Below are positions 26,221 through 36,667 of a stretch of 64,000 nt of DNA, one piece after another (within the stretch, counting starts at the first letter, position 1; each line of letters begins with the position of its first letter). The position numbers and the translations under genes are program-made. The DNA comes from Chitinophaga ginsengisegetis (GTDB taxonomy: Bacteria > Bacteroidota > Bacteroidia > Chitinophagales > Chitinophagaceae). Location of the stretch: assembly GCF_900168065.1 (NCBI RefSeq), contig NZ_FUZZ01000001.1, positions 806,001 through 870,000 of the forward strand. The letters are read 5' to 3'. Under the pieces are notes generated by a model. It saw nothing but the letters and a program-made list of their open reading frames with translations. It had not been told where the DNA came from and did not search any database.

Positions 26221-26387
26221 TCCTTACGTGGGTTAAATTCCGGGGCAAAGTTATTTCTTTCATAAATGTTTGCCTGAAAATGAACGGGACAATCATTTAG
26301 ATAAAGGGACTTTTTAAATAAAAACGTCTTCCGGAGAAATAAAATCAGATTATTATTTCATATTTTACTGTCAAATCCTTTTAACCT

Positions 26388-26861
26388 ATGGAATTACAAA
26401 CACAAGAATCCATATTCACCGATGAAACATCGCTTGAAATGGCTGGTCATGGCCGGCGTCTTGCTAATTATGTCATAGACCTGATTAGCTTTTATATTGT
26501 TCTGATAGCTGTAACGGTACCTATTACTATTGTATACCCGGACCTGCTGGACTATGCAGATTCACCTGGCGGAAACTTACTGGACCGGTTGTTCGCCATG
26601 CTGGCATATGGTATCTATATGGGTGTAGTGGAAGCGGTATTCAAGGGGAAGTCGCTCGGCAAACTTATCACAGGCACCCGTGCAGTAAACGAAGATGGTA
26701 CGGAGATATCGGCTAAAACTGCTTTCCTGCGGGGATTGAGCCGTGCGGTTCCGTTCAATGCCTTCAGTGCATTTGGCGCCTGGTGTCATCCGTGGCACGA
26801 CCGGTGGACAGATACGTATGTAGTTGATGTGAAGAAATCGATTTTACCGTTGGGGAAATAA
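26388..26861 (+). CDS. RDD family membrane protein
   Basis: 157-residue inner-membrane protein with the RDD signature at its first helix (GRRLANYVIDLISFYIVL) and about three hydrophobic segments. GKSLGKLITGTRAVNEDG is the conserved loop, followed by LSRAVPFNAFSAFGAW and the HDRWTDTYVV end motif. The typical length is matched. RDD proteins are proposed transporters or membrane accessory proteins; no specific role is evident here. It is monocistronic, with a terminator after it. Confidence 0.9.
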   Translation: MELQTQESIFTDETSLEMAGHGRRLANYVIDLISFYIVLIAVTVPITIVYPDLLDYADSPGGNLLDRLFAMLAYGIYMGVVEAVFKGKSLGKLITGTRAVNEDGTEISAKTAFLRGLSRAVPFNAFSAFGAWCHPWHDRWTDTYVVDVKKSILPLGK

Positions 26862-26877
26862 TTTTCGCGCTTATACC

Positions 26878-26919
26878 AAGAAAAGCCCTGGTACGCATCG
26901 ACGTACCGGGGCTTTTCTT
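26878..26919. terminator. Bidirectional terminator between convergent genes
   Basis: AAGAAAAGCCCTGGTACG at 26878-26895 pairs with 26902-26919 (one T-G wobble), with a 6-nt loop and A/T-rich arms on both sides. It lies between the RDD gene and the convergent small gene at 26930. Confidence 0.85.
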
Positions 26920-26929
26920 TACCATGTAA

Positions 26930-27130
26930 CTACTCTGATACGTTATCCGTGTCTTTTGTATGCTTTTCTTCTTCCTTCAACTTTTCTTCTTTTTTTTTGT
27001 CTTTATCGGGTATTACATTTTTCAGTGTGTCGTCCGATGTTACTTCGCGGGTAATATCGCGGCTGTAGTCATTTCCCAGATCCGGACTGGTTTCTCCATG
27101 TCCGCCGATCGTTTTATCTTTTAGTGGCAT
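26930..27130 (-). CDS. Small highly charged hypothetical protein
   Basis: 66-residue protein with no hydrophobic stretch. The N-terminal half contains KTIGGHGETSPDLGNDY and the C-terminal half is almost wholly Lys, Glu and Asp (about residues 42-60), probably a disordered or coiled segment. Good start context and a terminator after it support a real gene. Function unknown. Confidence 0.55.
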   Translation of the reverse strand: MPLKDKTIGGHGETSPDLGNDYSRDITREVTSDDTLKNVIPDKDKKKEEKLKEEEKHTKDTDNVSE

Positions 27131-27350
27131 AACATTCCGTTTTAAAAGTTTAGAAAATTAATTACTTAGCGGCTATATTTTGATCATGCTGTTCCATAAC
27201 ACATCTTTTTAAAACAATAAAAAAGAAATGCTTCCTCTGAAAATTTCGGCAAAATCATGCCAGTATGAACAGCAACATGAACCGTAAACAAGCCGTCTTC
27301 TCTTCCGTGGCATAGTATTTACATGTGTATGCAATATTAAACCAATAGCT

Positions 27351-28871
27351 ATGATAGCACGAGATACTTATTCCATCAGCCTCTGGCAGGACCACATAAC
27401 GCCCTTTGCAGGAACTAACACCGCTGAACCCGCAGCATTATATGATGTAATCATTATCGGCGGAGGCATTACCGGCGTCAGCACGGCCTTTCTCTTACAG
27501 GATGAAGGAAAAAACTGCCTGTTGCTGGAGGCAGAGAATATCGGCTATGGCACCTCCGGCGGTACTACCGCGCATCTGAACACGTTACTGGATGTACCCT
27601 ATTATGTGATCCGGAAAAACTTTGGCAGGGAAGCCGCCCAACAGGTGTATGCCAGCGTTACAGAAGCCATTGCGCTGATAAAACATAATATCAGCAGATG
27701 GGAAATTGAGTGTGGATTCAATGACGCAAATGCTATCCTGTTTGCACAAAATGAGGAACAGGAAAAAGAACTGCAGCAGATTGCAGACGCCTCTGCCGAA
27801 GCCGGGCTGGAAATGACGCCCATTGATACCATCCCGGTATCCATTCCTTTTACCAAAGCCATGAAAGCCGGCGAACAGGCAAAGTTCAATCCCCTGCAAT
27901 ATATACAGGGCCTGGCCCGTGCCTTTGAAACAGCAGGCGGTACCATCCGGCAGCAATGCCGCGTAACGGGTGTAGATAATAACGATATCGTTACGGTTAC
28001 CACCAATGCCGGCACCTTTAGGGCCAGGTCGGTGATCTATGCCACACATATTCCGCCCGGCATCAACCTGTTGCACCTGCGATGCACCCCTTACCGCAGC
28101 TATGCAATGGCCGTTGTCCTCGAAGATGACAAGTACCCCGAAGAACTGATCTATGATATGTATGATCCCTATCACTATTACCGGACACAGGAAGTAGACG
28201 GACAAAAATACCTGATTGCAGGCGGGGAAGATCATAAAACCGGGCAGGAAGAAAATACCGCACAGTGTTTTCTCCGGCTGGAAAGCTATATCAGACAGCA
28301 CTTTAAAGTGAAAGCAATAAAATACCAGTGGTCATCGCAGTATTATGAACCGGTTGACGGGCTACCTTATATCGGGCATCTTCCCGGTGTGGAAGATAAT
28401 ATTTTTGTGGCAGCAGGTTATGGTGGAAACGGCATGGTATACAGCAGTGTGGCGGCTTTGTTACTAAAGCGGATCCTGTTGGGACAGAAGCCCAGAAACG
28501 AAGCGCTGTTTGATCCCAACCGGATTAAACCTGTGGCAGGATTCAGCCAGTTTGTTTCCCATAATGCGGATGCAGTGAAACAATTTATGGGGAAATTCTT
28601 TTCCGGCGAACAGCTGGAAGTGCTGGCAGGTATAGCTCCCGGTGAAGGTAAAGTAGTGGAATATGAAGATCAGAAAATAGCTTTGTATAAAGATGAAGCG
28701 GGTAAGTTATATGCGTTGAAACCCACCTGCACCCATCTGAAATGTGATGTGAGTTGGAATAATGCGGAGCGGTCGTGGGACTGCCCCTGTCACGGCGCCC
28801 GTTATGATATCGAAGGCCGGGTGCTGAATACCCCGGCAGATCAGGGACTGGAACAACTGGATATCTCCTGA
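27351..28871 (+). CDS. FAD-dependent oxidoreductase with C-terminal Rieske domain
   Basis: 506-residue cytoplasmic protein. The N-terminal DAO-type FAD domain (about 28-380) has the dinucleotide loop DVIIIGGGITGVSTAFLL and GYGTSGGTTAHLN. The C-terminal Rieske [2Fe-2S] domain (about 420-506) has ligands in CTHLKC and CPCHG. Such fusions are widespread but poorly studied. Electron transfer from the flavin to the cluster is expected; the substrate is unknown. It lies 24 bp before the DNA ligase D gene, likely co-transcribed by position. Confidence 0.92.
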   Translation: MIARDTYSISLWQDHITPFAGTNTAEPAALYDVIIIGGGITGVSTAFLLQDEGKNCLLLEAENIGYGTSGGTTAHLNTLLDVPYYVIRKNFGREAAQQVYASVTEAIALIKHNISRWEIECGFNDANAILFAQNEEQEKELQQIADASAEAGLEMTPIDTIPVSIPFTKAMKAGEQAKFNPLQYIQGLARAFETAGGTIRQQCRVTGVDNNDIVTVTTNAGTFRARSVIYATHIPPGINLLHLRCTPYRSYAMAVVLEDDKYPEELIYDMYDPYHYYRTQEVDGQKYLIAGGEDHKTGQEENTAQCFLRLESYIRQHFKVKAIKYQWSSQYYEPVDGLPYIGHLPGVEDNIFVAAGYGGNGMVYSSVAALLLKRILLGQKPRNEALFDPNRIKPVAGFSQFVSHNADAVKQFMGKFFSGEQLEVLAGIAPGEGKVVEYEDQKIALYKDEAGKLYALKPTCTHLKCDVSWNNAERSWDCPCHGARYDIEGRVLNTPADQGLEQLDIS

Positions 28872-28904
28872 AAGCGTATATATAGTATCTAAAATATGCT
28901 GGCT

Positions 28905-31502
28905 ATGAGCCTGGAAAAATACCGGCAGAAAAGAACCTTTAGTAAAACACCTGAACCCACCGGCGGGAAAGGTGAGGATCAGCTGCTACACTTTGTTGTA
29001 CAAAAGCACGATGCTTCCCACCTGCACTACGATTTCCGCCTGGAAATGCGGGGGGTACTGAAAAGCTGGGCAGTGCCCAAAGGGCCTTCTATGGACCCGG
29101 AAGTAAAACGGCTGGCCATGATGGTAGAAGATCATCCGTATAACTACAAGGGTTTTGAAGGTATTATTCCGGAAGGCAACTATGGCGCCGGCACTGTAAT
29201 CGTATGGGATGAAGGCGCCTATGAAATGGCAGATGCCGGTGGCGCCGATAAAAAACAGCAAACAAAAAACCTGCTGCACCAGCTGCACAGCGGCAAGTTG
29301 AAACTGATACTCAAAGGGAAAAAACTCAAAGGCGCGTTTGCATTGGTAAAAGCTGCCGGCAGAGGCGACAATGCCTGGCTGCTGATGAAAGTAAAAGACC
29401 GTTACGCCTTGAAAACAGATATCACCACTAAAAACAAATCGGTCATTTCAGGAAAAACAATTGAACAGATAGCAAAAAATCCGGAGAAGGTTTGGAAAAG
29501 CAACCGGAAACAAACCGTTACTAAAACCACTGCAAAAAAAGCAGCTGCACCAGCAGATAATCATACTGCGCTGTTGAAAAAGGGCAAAACTGCTCCGATG
29601 CCTAAAGGCATAAAACCTATGCTGGCAGCGGTTACTTCCAGGCCATTTGATAAAGAAGACTGGCTCTATGAAATAAAGTGGGATGGTTACCGCGCCATCG
29701 GGTATCTTAACAACGGTAAAGCAGACCTGTTTTCCCGTAACCAGCTTTCCTTCAATGAAAAATTCAGTGTGATCACAGCAGCGTTGCAGCAATGGAAAGT
29801 AAAGGCCGTAACAGACGGTGAAATTGTGGCAATAGATGAAAAAGGCAACCCCGACTTCCAGGCTTTGCAAAACTATTTCAAACACGGCAAAAGTGCGCAT
29901 CTTGTTTACTACCTTTTCGATTTGCCCTGGTACAATGGTAAAGACCTTACGCATTTGCCACTGGAAGAACGAAAGGCTATCCTGGCGGAGATCATACCGG
30001 CGGATCATGATATCATCCGGTACAGCAACCATATCAGCGGACAAGGCACTGCGTTTTATAACGCCGCCATTAATAAAGGACTGGAAGGTATAATGGCCAA
30101 AGCAGCCGGCAGCCACTACATTATGGGCCGCAGAACAGAGAGCTGGCTGAAAATAAAAAACAGCCACCGGATGGAAGCCATCATCTGCGGATATACCGCC
30201 GGCAGGAACAGCCGCAAGCATTTCGGGGCAATTATACTGGGCAGGTATGAAGGGAAAGAACTGAAATATATTGGTCATACCGGTGGCGGGTTTAATGATA
30301 AACTGCTAAAAGAACTTTTTGCAAAGTTCCAGTCGCTCCTCGCGCCAGAGCATCCGTTTAAAACAAAGCCGCAGACAAACATGCCGGCTACCTGGCTAAA
30401 GCCGGTACTGGTGTGCGAAGTGAAGTTTGCGGAGGTAACGCGGGAAGGAATTCTTCGTCAGCCGGTATTTATGGGATTACGGGAAGATAAAAAAGCAGCA
30501 GATGAAAAGGGAATAAAAGTTGTTTCCCCTCCCGCCGGTAAAAAAGCATCTTCCCGGAAAAAAGAGCCGGGCATATTTTTACCGGAGGAAGAGAAACAGG
30601 TAGAAATAAAGGTAGACGGGAAGCTGCTGAAATTTACCAATCTTGATAAATTATACTGGCCAGATGAAGGCATTACCAAGCGGGATATGATCAACTACTA
30701 CGCGGCCATTGCCGATTATATACTGCCTTATCTGAAAGACCGGCCACAGTCGCTCAACAGGTTCCCGGAAGGCATCAGGGGTTTTAATTTTTATCAGAAG
30801 AATGTGGAAGACAAGGTGGCTCCGTGGATCCCGACCTTTCCTTATACCAGCGAATCGGATGGGGAAACAAAATCATTTCTTGTTTGTAAAGACAGGGCTA
30901 CCCTGTTGTACATGGCCAACCTGGGATGTATTGAATTAAATCCCTGGCACAGCAGGATACAGCATCCCGATGAACCGGATTATTGCCTGATAGACCTTGA
31001 TCCTGACACCAACTCTTTTAACGAAGTGATTGAAACCGCATTGGTGATCAAAGATATTTTAGATGAGATTGGCGCGTCCTCTTTTGTAAAAACCTCCGGG
31101 GCTACGGGCATGCATATACTCATTCCGCTGGGAGCGAAATACAGCTTCGCGCAATCGAGAATGCTGGCCGAGCTGATTGTAAACATTGCCAATAAACGAT
31201 TACCGGACAGCACCAGCGTGCTGAGAACACCGGCCAAAAGGAAAGGCCGGATCTATCTCGATTTTATGCAGAACCGGCAAATACAAACGATGGCGGTGGC
31301 TTACTCCCTGCGGCCAAAGCCGGGAGCAACCGTGTCCGCACCCTTGCGGTGGGAAGAAGTGAAGAAGGGATTAAAGGCAACTGACTTCAATATTTACAAC
31401 ATGCCGCAGCGGATCGCGGAGGAAGGCGACCTGCTGAAAGGTTTGCTGGGAAAAGGTATTAACATGAAAACGGTGCTGAACAAACTGCAGCATTTGTTAT
31501 AA
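28905..31502 (+). CDS. ligD: DNA ligase D (phosphoesterase, ligase, polymerase)
   Basis: Multidomain end-joining enzyme of about 865 residues, repairing double-strand breaks with Ku. The 3'-phosphoesterase domain comes first ([15 protein letters not shown]). Next, after a Lys/Ala-rich linker, is the ATP-dependent ligase with nucleophile motif K-W-D-G at about 258-261. The primase-like polymerase follows, with CLIDLDPD. I chose the ATG at 28905, giving [12 protein letters not shown], the usual opening; an ATG at 28896 adds three residues. No ku gene is in the window. Confidence 0.94.
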   Translation: MSLEKYRQKRTFSKTPEPTGGKGEDQLLHFVVQKHDASHLHYDFRLEMRGVLKSWAVPKGPSMDPEVKRLAMMVEDHPYNYKGFEGIIPEGNYGAGTVIVWDEGAYEMADAGGADKKQQTKNLLHQLHSGKLKLILKGKKLKGAFALVKAAGRGDNAWLLMKVKDRYALKTDITTKNKSVISGKTIEQIAKNPEKVWKSNRKQTVTKTTAKKAAAPADNHTALLKKGKTAPMPKGIKPMLAAVTSRPFDKEDWLYEIKWDGYRAIGYLNNGKADLFSRNQLSFNEKFSVITAALQQWKVKAVTDGEIVAIDEKGNPDFQALQNYFKHGKSAHLVYYLFDLPWYNGKDLTHLPLEERKAILAEIIPADHDIIRYSNHISGQGTAFYNAAINKGLEGIMAKAAGSHYIMGRRTESWLKIKNSHRMEAIICGYTAGRNSRKHFGAIILGRYEGKELKYIGHTGGGFNDKLLKELFAKFQSLLAPEHPFKTKPQTNMPATWLKPVLVCEVKFAEVTREGILRQPVFMGLREDKKAADEKGIKVVSPPAGKKASSRKKEPGIFLPEEEKQVEIKVDGKLLKFTNLDKLYWPDEGITKRDMINYYAAIADYILPYLKDRPQSLNRFPEGIRGFNFYQKNVEDKVAPWIPTFPYTSESDGETKSFLVCKDRATLLYMANLGCIELNPWHSRIQHPDEPDYCLIDLDPDTNSFNEVIETALVIKDILDEIGASSFVKTSGATGMHILIPLGAKYSFAQSRMLAELIVNIANKRLPDSTSVLRTPAKRKGRIYLDFMQNRQIQTMAVAYSLRPKPGATVSAPLRWEEVKKGLKATDFNIYNMPQRIAEEGDLLKGLLGKGINMKTVLNKLQHLL

Positions 31503-31528
31503 GATAAGGTGGCCTTGCACAGGGGCGT

Positions 31529-32608
31529 CTACACAGGCTGCATCAGTTTGTCCACGGCTTTCAGTACGTTTTCCACGGTGGCTTTCTTCAGTTGATTTTT
31601 AGGGATCTGGTGATAGGAATATTGTAGCAATACATTTTTGCTCTGGAGTGCAGGGGGAATATCAAAATATAATACTTCGCTCCTTACCCGCCACGGGGTG
31701 TGCCGTATATTTGTTAGTGCGTATAACACCACTACCGGTGTAGCCGTAGCAGCGGCAATATGAATGGTGCCGGTATTCACTGAAATCACCAACGGGCTTT
31801 TGCGGATCAGCAGGGCGAACTCCGCAACAGATAAAGCCCCCGCAAGATTGATAGCGCCGGGGCCGATCGCTTCTTTCAGGGTTTCTGCGGCGGCTTCTTC
31901 GCCGGTGTTGCCGGTGATCAGCAACTGGCAGCGGTGATGTGCAATCACCTGCTGACCGATTTCCACCCATTTATGAAAGTTGTACTGCCGTTTAACGTCC
32001 TGCACCATCGGATGCATAACGATCCAGGGACGCTGGTGATCGGCGCCGTACAGTCTCATTTTTTTAATGATACCCGGCCAATGCGTTTCATGCGTTCGCA
32101 GCGAAAGCTTTGTACTCCCTGCTTTGGCGCCGGTGTACGCCACCAGGTTGATATCCCTTTCCACCTGGTGATGCGTGGCATGCAGCGGCTCTTCATCCGG
32201 AATCCAGTGGGTAAGCAGCTGGTAAGGATTTTCCCGGCAATAGGCAAGCCGCAGGGGGATGCCCGCCTCGAAAGCCAACATGGCGGTGGGCAACGGGTTC
32301 TGGCTGTATACGGTGAATATAATAGCCGCATCGAAGTGTTCTTTACGCAGGGTTTCCACCAGTTGCTGGTAGGTTTCCGGCATCACTACGTGATCATGCT
32401 TTACCCAGGGCGCATTAAATATAATCACCTCATCTATTTCCGGAATATCCGCTGCTACCGGTGCGGCAGCGGCAGAGGTCAGGAGGGTAAGGTGGCATTG
32501 AAAGGATTCTTTCAATGCCCGGAAAGCCGGTGTACTCATCAGCAGATCGCCCATATTATCCAGGCGGACACAAAGTATTTTCCTGCAATCGTTCCAAAGT
32601 ATATTCAT
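31529..32608 (-). CDS. Glycosyltransferase family 9 (heptosyltransferase-like)
   Basis: Cytoplasmic or membrane-associated enzyme of about 359 residues with the GT-B fold. The N-terminal ILCVRLDNMGDLLMSTPAFRAL and C-terminal SVNTGTIHIAAATATPVVVLYALTN match ADP-heptose:LPS heptosyltransferase-like GT9 proteins, so a role in lipopolysaccharide or glycan synthesis is likely. The start at 32608 gives MNILWNDCRK; an ATG 21 bp upstream adds seven residues. Convergent with ligD, 26 bp apart. Confidence 0.87.
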   Translation of the reverse strand: MNILWNDCRKILCVRLDNMGDLLMSTPAFRALKESFQCHLTLLTSAAAAPVAADIPEIDEVIIFNAPWVKHDHVVMPETYQQLVETLRKEHFDAAIIFTVYSQNPLPTAMLAFEAGIPLRLAYCRENPYQLLTHWIPDEEPLHATHHQVERDINLVAYTGAKAGSTKLSLRTHETHWPGIIKKMRLYGADHQRPWIVMHPMVQDVKRQYNFHKWVEIGQQVIAHHRCQLLITGNTGEEAAAETLKEAIGPGAINLAGALSVAEFALLIRKSPLVISVNTGTIHIAAATATPVVVLYALTNIRHTPWRVRSEVLYFDIPPALQSKNVLLQYSYHQIPKNQLKKATVENVLKAVDKLMQPV

Positions 32609-32660
32609 AGAATAAAATTCACACAACAAGTATTAATCTCTACAATACTTTACGTTCATA

Positions 32661-32692
32661 AAAAATGGATACATGTTGATGCATCCATTTTT
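32661..32692. terminator. Candidate bidirectional terminator
   Basis: AAAAATGGAT at 32661-32670 pairs with ATCCATTTTT at 32683-32692, with a 12-nt loop, just after the minus-strand gene at 32706. T-run on the minus strand after the stem. Confidence 0.7.
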
Positions 32693-32705
32693 CTTTACCG
32701 TTGAA

Positions 32706-32963
32706 CTACGGTTTCTTACTGTGTTGAATGGCCTCCCAGATCTGTTGCACAATGTAGCCGCCTTCCATTTCCGTAAGCCGCGGGGAGCAGGTAAATCCAT
32801 CACCGTTCTCCATCAGCATAAGGTTATCAGGTACTGCATGATGGAACAGTTCTCCTATGTTATTGTTCAGTAAATAATACACAGAACGGCCGTTGTAGGT
32901 ATCCGGCTGGATATCCAGGGAGTACGACTGACCATTCACATTGGCATTCAGGTGCTGTATCAT
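32706..32963 (-). CDS. Small hypothetical protein
   Basis: 85-residue cytoplasmic protein of unknown function. It looks mixed alpha/beta (YNGRSVYYLLNNNIGELF; GGYIVQQIWEAIQ) with no metal or membrane motif. A following terminator and normal codon choice support it. It is preceded by the iron-permease-like gene on the same strand, 49 bp away. Confidence 0.6.
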   Translation of the reverse strand: MIQHLNANVNGQSYSLDIQPDTYNGRSVYYLLNNNIGELFHHAVPDNLMLMENGDGFTCSPRLTEMEGGYIVQQIWEAIQHSKKP

Positions 32964-33012
32964 AACAGAAGGTTTTTCAGGAAAGGCATCAAGAATAACA
33001 CCAAAACAGCGG

Positions 33013-33516
33013 TTATTTCCGCTGGCCTTTCTCTTTTGGCGTTTTACGGGTCAGCAGGTCTTCCTCATGTTTACTCATCGCATCTCCTATGGCTTCTTCC
33101 ACGGAGTGGGATTCTGTCATGCTCATTCTTTTCTTTGTTTCTTCCACCATCACCGCATAGTATTTATGCAGCACATCCAGTTCTTCTTCCGATAAATTTT
33201 CCACGTCTATCAGCCGGTTGCTGGCCGCTTTGTTGGCGGCAATGAGTTCATTGAGTTTCAGTTGAACTGATTTGGCGTCCTTGTTCTGTGACTTCTGGAT
33301 AATGAACACCATGAGGAAAGTGATGATAGTAGTACCGGTGTTGATAACGAGCTGCCAGGTATCGGAGTAGCCGAAAACCGGGCCGGTGACAGCCCATATA
33401 ATGATCACCGCCAGGGCTACAAAAAAAGCCCAGGGACTGCCGGTGGCGGCGATAACTTTTGTGGCCATTAATTCAAAGAAGTTGCTTTTGGGTTTACTGT
33501 CGGTTAGCGCTTTCAT
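33013..33516 (-). CDS. Low-affinity iron permease family protein
   Basis: 167-residue inner-membrane protein with two transmembrane helices (about 25-45 and 55-75: PWAFFVALAVIIIWAVTGPVFG; TGTTIITFLMVFIIQ). QNKDAKSVQLKLNELIAANK follows, the signature of PF04120, and then a cytoplasmic helical tail. Despite the family name, transport of iron is unproved for bacterial members. Confidence 0.87.
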   Translation of the reverse strand: MKALTDSKPKSNFFELMATKVIAATGSPWAFFVALAVIIIWAVTGPVFGYSDTWQLVINTGTTIITFLMVFIIQKSQNKDAKSVQLKLNELIAANKAASNRLIDVENLSEEELDVLHKYYAVMVEETKKRMSMTESHSVEEAIGDAMSKHEEDLLTRKTPKEKGQRK

Positions 33517-33740
33517 AACATCGGGCTGTTTGTTTTTTTACTTTCTCTCATACAACTTTTACACCAGCGCTTTCCGGGGGGATAAAACGGTGTTTCCTCC
33601 CCAATCTGACCCGGGTGCGCCACAGGATACACCCCGCTTTCCCGTATGTTATCAGGAATTCGTATATTGGTTTTAATTTATCAGGAAAGACACACCAGAA
33701 TGTATACGTTTTCTACGCCTACAGCCCTCAAAAATGACGC

Positions 33741-35477
33741 ATGCATATTTTGAATATTATTAAAAACGCTGGCACCCAATATTCCACGGAGTCAGAGAAA
33801 CGTACCATCATTATTATCAATTCCCTGGCATTTCTGACCAGTATGCTCGTTTTCATCCTTGGAGGAGTTTTTTACCTGCTGGTACACAGTTTACTGATCC
33901 TGTTACCGTTATTACTGGAGGGTATCGGGATGCTTGGCGTGATTGTTTTAAATGGTTTGGGTAAGAAGGACAGCGCCAATTTCAGCATGTTTGCCATACA
34001 CTATGTAGCCGCGGGTTACTGGACAATTTTATTGGGCAATGCCATCCCTATTGAAGTGGTTATTGTCTTTTTACTGATCTTCCTCATTTGCGGCTCTTTC
34101 CTGGTATATAAACGGCACAAGGCAAGAATAGGATTATTGCTGGCCATTGCCTTATTGCTGGTGGCAACACAGCTGAATACCTTTTTTGGTTTTATCAAAC
34201 CGATAGACATCCACCCTACTTCTGCTTATATTATGCGGCTTTGCACCACCGGTGGTATGCTTACTTTTATATTGTTCGTCATCTTCGAGTTTATAAAGGA
34301 GATCACCCGGCTGATGGATGATCTTAGCAAATCGAACAAGGTATTATCTACCAATGCTGCTTTCCTGCGGGAAACATTTCACGAGTTGAAAACGCCTTTG
34401 AACAGTATTTACGGCATCGCACAGCTGCTGGATATGGTGCGGAAGGAAAATAAGCAGGCGCCTCTCATGCAGGAAATAAGCGCAGACCTGAAGAACTTAT
34501 CGGGCGCCGCCCAGCTATCGCGGGAAATTGTAAACAACGTACTGGATCTGAAACGGATTGAGGCCGGCAAGTTCTTCGAAATCAGGATGGGTACTGTTCA
34601 CCTGCGGAACTGTATTGAGCAGTGTATGGCGATGAACCAGTATACCGGCGCTTTGCAGAACGTTAGCATCGTATTGAACTACCAGTTGCCCCAGCAATTT
34701 ATAGAAAGTGATGAAATCGTTCTCATTAAAATCATCAATAACCTGACATCCAATGCCGTTAAATTTTCTCCTGCGGGCGGCCAGGTGGTGATCAGTGTTT
34801 ACCGGGAGGGCAGCCACATTTATTTCCGTGTTAAAAATGAAGGTGAAATAGCGCCTGAGCGGCAGGAGAAACTATTTCTTCCCTATGAATCGGAACGGAA
34901 CCATATTACATCCGGCACGGGCATCGGCCTGCATCTGACGCAGCAGTTGGTTACATTGCTGGAGGGCAGGATCCGGGTGATCAATGAAGATCATCATACC
35001 ATTTTTGAGTTTTTTATTCCCTACCGGTCCGCGCATCCGGAAACTACAGCCGAAAAGAAATTTGAGATCAGGAAAGATGAGTTTGAGGGGATGAAGGTAT
35101 TGATTGTGGATGATAACCAGATGAACCGGTACGTGATAGAAAAATTTGTGACCAAAGGCGGCGCAACGGCCCTGTTGTGCAGTAACGGTCAGGAGGCAAT
35201 GGAAGCCGTGCTGGCGGAGAAGCCGGATATCATTATTACTGATTCGCAGATGCCGGTGATGAATGGCCGGGAATTTCTGCTGCAGTTGCGGGCTATTCCT
35301 GCGTTTTCCGATACCCCGTTTATCGTTATATCGGGAGATGCTTTCAACAAATACAGTAATGAATCCGAGGAGCTTTTAAAGGCAGGTGCGAACGCTTTCT
35401 TTAATAAGCCTTTTTCTTTTGAGGATCTGTATACTGAAATGATAAAGCATCTCCCGTCTAAATCTATAAAAGCCTAA
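33741..35477 (+). CDS. Hybrid histidine kinase, copy 1 of the terpene module
   Basis: 578-residue inner-membrane hybrid kinase. About six transmembrane helices (residues 25-185) serve as the sensor, with the conserved EKRTIIIINSLAF and FIKPIDIHP. Then H-box FHELKTPLNSI, N-box NNLTSNAVKFSP and G-box GTGIGLHL are followed by a C-terminal receiver with phospho-Asp in IIITDSQMP and Lys in NKPF. There is no HPt or output domain, so phosphate must go to another protein. It overlaps the convergent terpene synthase gene by 4 bp. It is clearly paralogous to the kinase at 37.7 kb. Confidence 0.92.
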   Translation: MHILNIIKNAGTQYSTESEKRTIIIINSLAFLTSMLVFILGGVFYLLVHSLLILLPLLLEGIGMLGVIVLNGLGKKDSANFSMFAIHYVAAGYWTILLGNAIPIEVVIVFLLIFLICGSFLVYKRHKARIGLLLAIALLLVATQLNTFFGFIKPIDIHPTSAYIMRLCTTGGMLTFILFVIFEFIKEITRLMDDLSKSNKVLSTNAAFLRETFHELKTPLNSIYGIAQLLDMVRKENKQAPLMQEISADLKNLSGAAQLSREIVNNVLDLKRIEAGKFFEIRMGTVHLRNCIEQCMAMNQYTGALQNVSIVLNYQLPQQFIESDEIVLIKIINNLTSNAVKFSPAGGQVVISVYREGSHIYFRVKNEGEIAPERQEKLFLPYESERNHITSGTGIGLHLTQQLVTLLEGRIRVINEDHHTIFEFFIPYRSAHPETTAEKKFEIRKDEFEGMKVLIVDDNQMNRYVIEKFVTKGGATALLCSNGQEAMEAVLAEKPDIIITDSQMPVMNGREFLLQLRAIPAFSDTPFIVISGDAFNKYSNESEELLKAGANAFFNKPFSFEDLYTEMIKHLPSKSIKA

Positions 35478-36427
35478 ACTTTACTTTTGTATCGCTCGGT
35501 ATCGATGAGCGCCCAGTCGAAATAAGCCTTGATAGCGATGTACAGTCCGTCGATATACACATCCAGCTGTGCATTGATGTCCGGGCTCCAGAAGGGAAGG
35601 CTGGCGCGGTGTTCTTCCAGCGTGAGCAAATTGCGGTGGTATTCGTCCGAGATCTGCTGAATGGCTTCTTCCAGGGAAATGCCCAGTTCCTGTTCATAGA
35701 TCAGTACCAGGTTTAGTCCTTTCGTTTTCAGTTCCCTTTCCCGCTCCAGGGAGTGGAGGTCGTTGGCCAGGTTGGCCGTCAGGTTCAGCAACAGTTCTAT
35801 TTTCTTCACCAGCCAGTGTTCGTATACTTCTTCCGGCAGGTCAATTTTCCCGAAGATGCTTACCAGCGGGAACATAATATAGAAGCCGGTTTTGGGCCTC
35901 CATTGGAGATATTCCCGGATGCTGGGGCTATACTCTCCTTCCTGCATTTCTGTTTCCCATAGGCATTCTTCAAAATAAGACACCATTTCTTTACAGAACA
36001 GGGAATACAGGAACGGGGGGCTGAGGCGTTGAAAGCGGGAGCGGATGTTGATCAGCGCATCATTCAGGGGTGTTTCCACGGCGCTTTCCCGGTGTTCCAT
36101 GATAGCGATAAAGCCGTTCAGCATATTGCGCAGCCAGGCGCCTTCCAGGGTACCGGAGGAAAAACGGTCGCATTTGTCGTCGATGGTAAACAGCCAGGTG
36201 ATCAGGTCGCCCACCAGGCATAGTTCTTCATAGTTTGCGGCGGGATATTCCCGGGCGGCGTACCAGCCAAATTTGCCTTTGTTAAACCGTTTGAGTTTTT
36301 CGGGCGACTCCAGACGGAACTCATGGGCCCATTTAAAAGTGTGTACCTGTACCTCTTCTGCAAGCGGGCTTATGGCAGAAGGGGTTGGAAATTCCAGGGC
36401 TGGAATGTGAAGGGTTTGTGTTTCCAT
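35474..36427 (-). CDS. Class I terpene synthase, copy 1
   Basis: Cytoplasmic 317-residue terpene cyclase using prenyl diphosphates (ionisation by loss of diphosphate). The Asp-rich Mg motif D-D-K-C-D is at 83-87 and the NSE triad N-D-L-H-S-L-E-R-E at 222-230. An Arg at 177 is about 46 residues upstream, as expected for the diphosphate sensor, and a C-terminal Arg-Tyr pair (TERY) is present. All catalytic elements are intact, so it should be active. Product (sesqui- or diterpene) cannot be told. No prenyltransferase or P450 is adjacent. It is paralogous to the synthase at 39.5 kb. Confidence 0.92.
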   Translation of the reverse strand: METQTLHIPALEFPTPSAISPLAEEVQVHTFKWAHEFRLESPEKLKRFNKGKFGWYAAREYPAANYEELCLVGDLITWLFTIDDKCDRFSSGTLEGAWLRNMLNGFIAIMEHRESAVETPLNDALINIRSRFQRLSPPFLYSLFCKEMVSYFEECLWETEMQEGEYSPSIREYLQWRPKTGFYIMFPLVSIFGKIDLPEEVYEHWLVKKIELLLNLTANLANDLHSLERERELKTKGLNLVLIYEQELGISLEEAIQQISDEYHRNLLTLEEHRASLPFWSPDINAQLDVYIDGLYIAIKAYFDWALIDTERYKSKV

Positions 36428-36667
36428 GTTTTTTAGTGTTTATTAAGTGAAAAGAATCTGCATAAGGGATCAGCCGGGTTTTACCGGGATAAAGGGCATC
36501 AAAATGGATAAATGGTTGACATTCAGACATTGAGCATAATACGCTGGTCAGCCGGCAAGGATGAGCGAAATACACTTCAACAAAAGTCTATAAAAATGTT
36601 TTAGCCGGGAAGAGTTTATGGGGCTTTACATTTTATATACCTTCATACCGGGTATTCAAATAAGGCT

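Noticed and set aside
27585..28301. Long minus-strand reading frame (238 codons) opposite the FAD/Rieske gene
   Set aside because: It lies wholly inside a well-supported gene; its translation shows no domain and looks like an antisense shadow.
29448..30278. 276-codon minus-strand frame opposite ligD
   Set aside because: The plus strand carries clear ligase motifs here; the antisense product is rich in Cys and Phe with no recognisable pattern.
31934..32704. 256-codon plus-strand frame opposite the glycosyltransferase 9 gene
   Set aside because: GT9 motifs on the minus strand are unambiguous, and the plus frame shows no family features.
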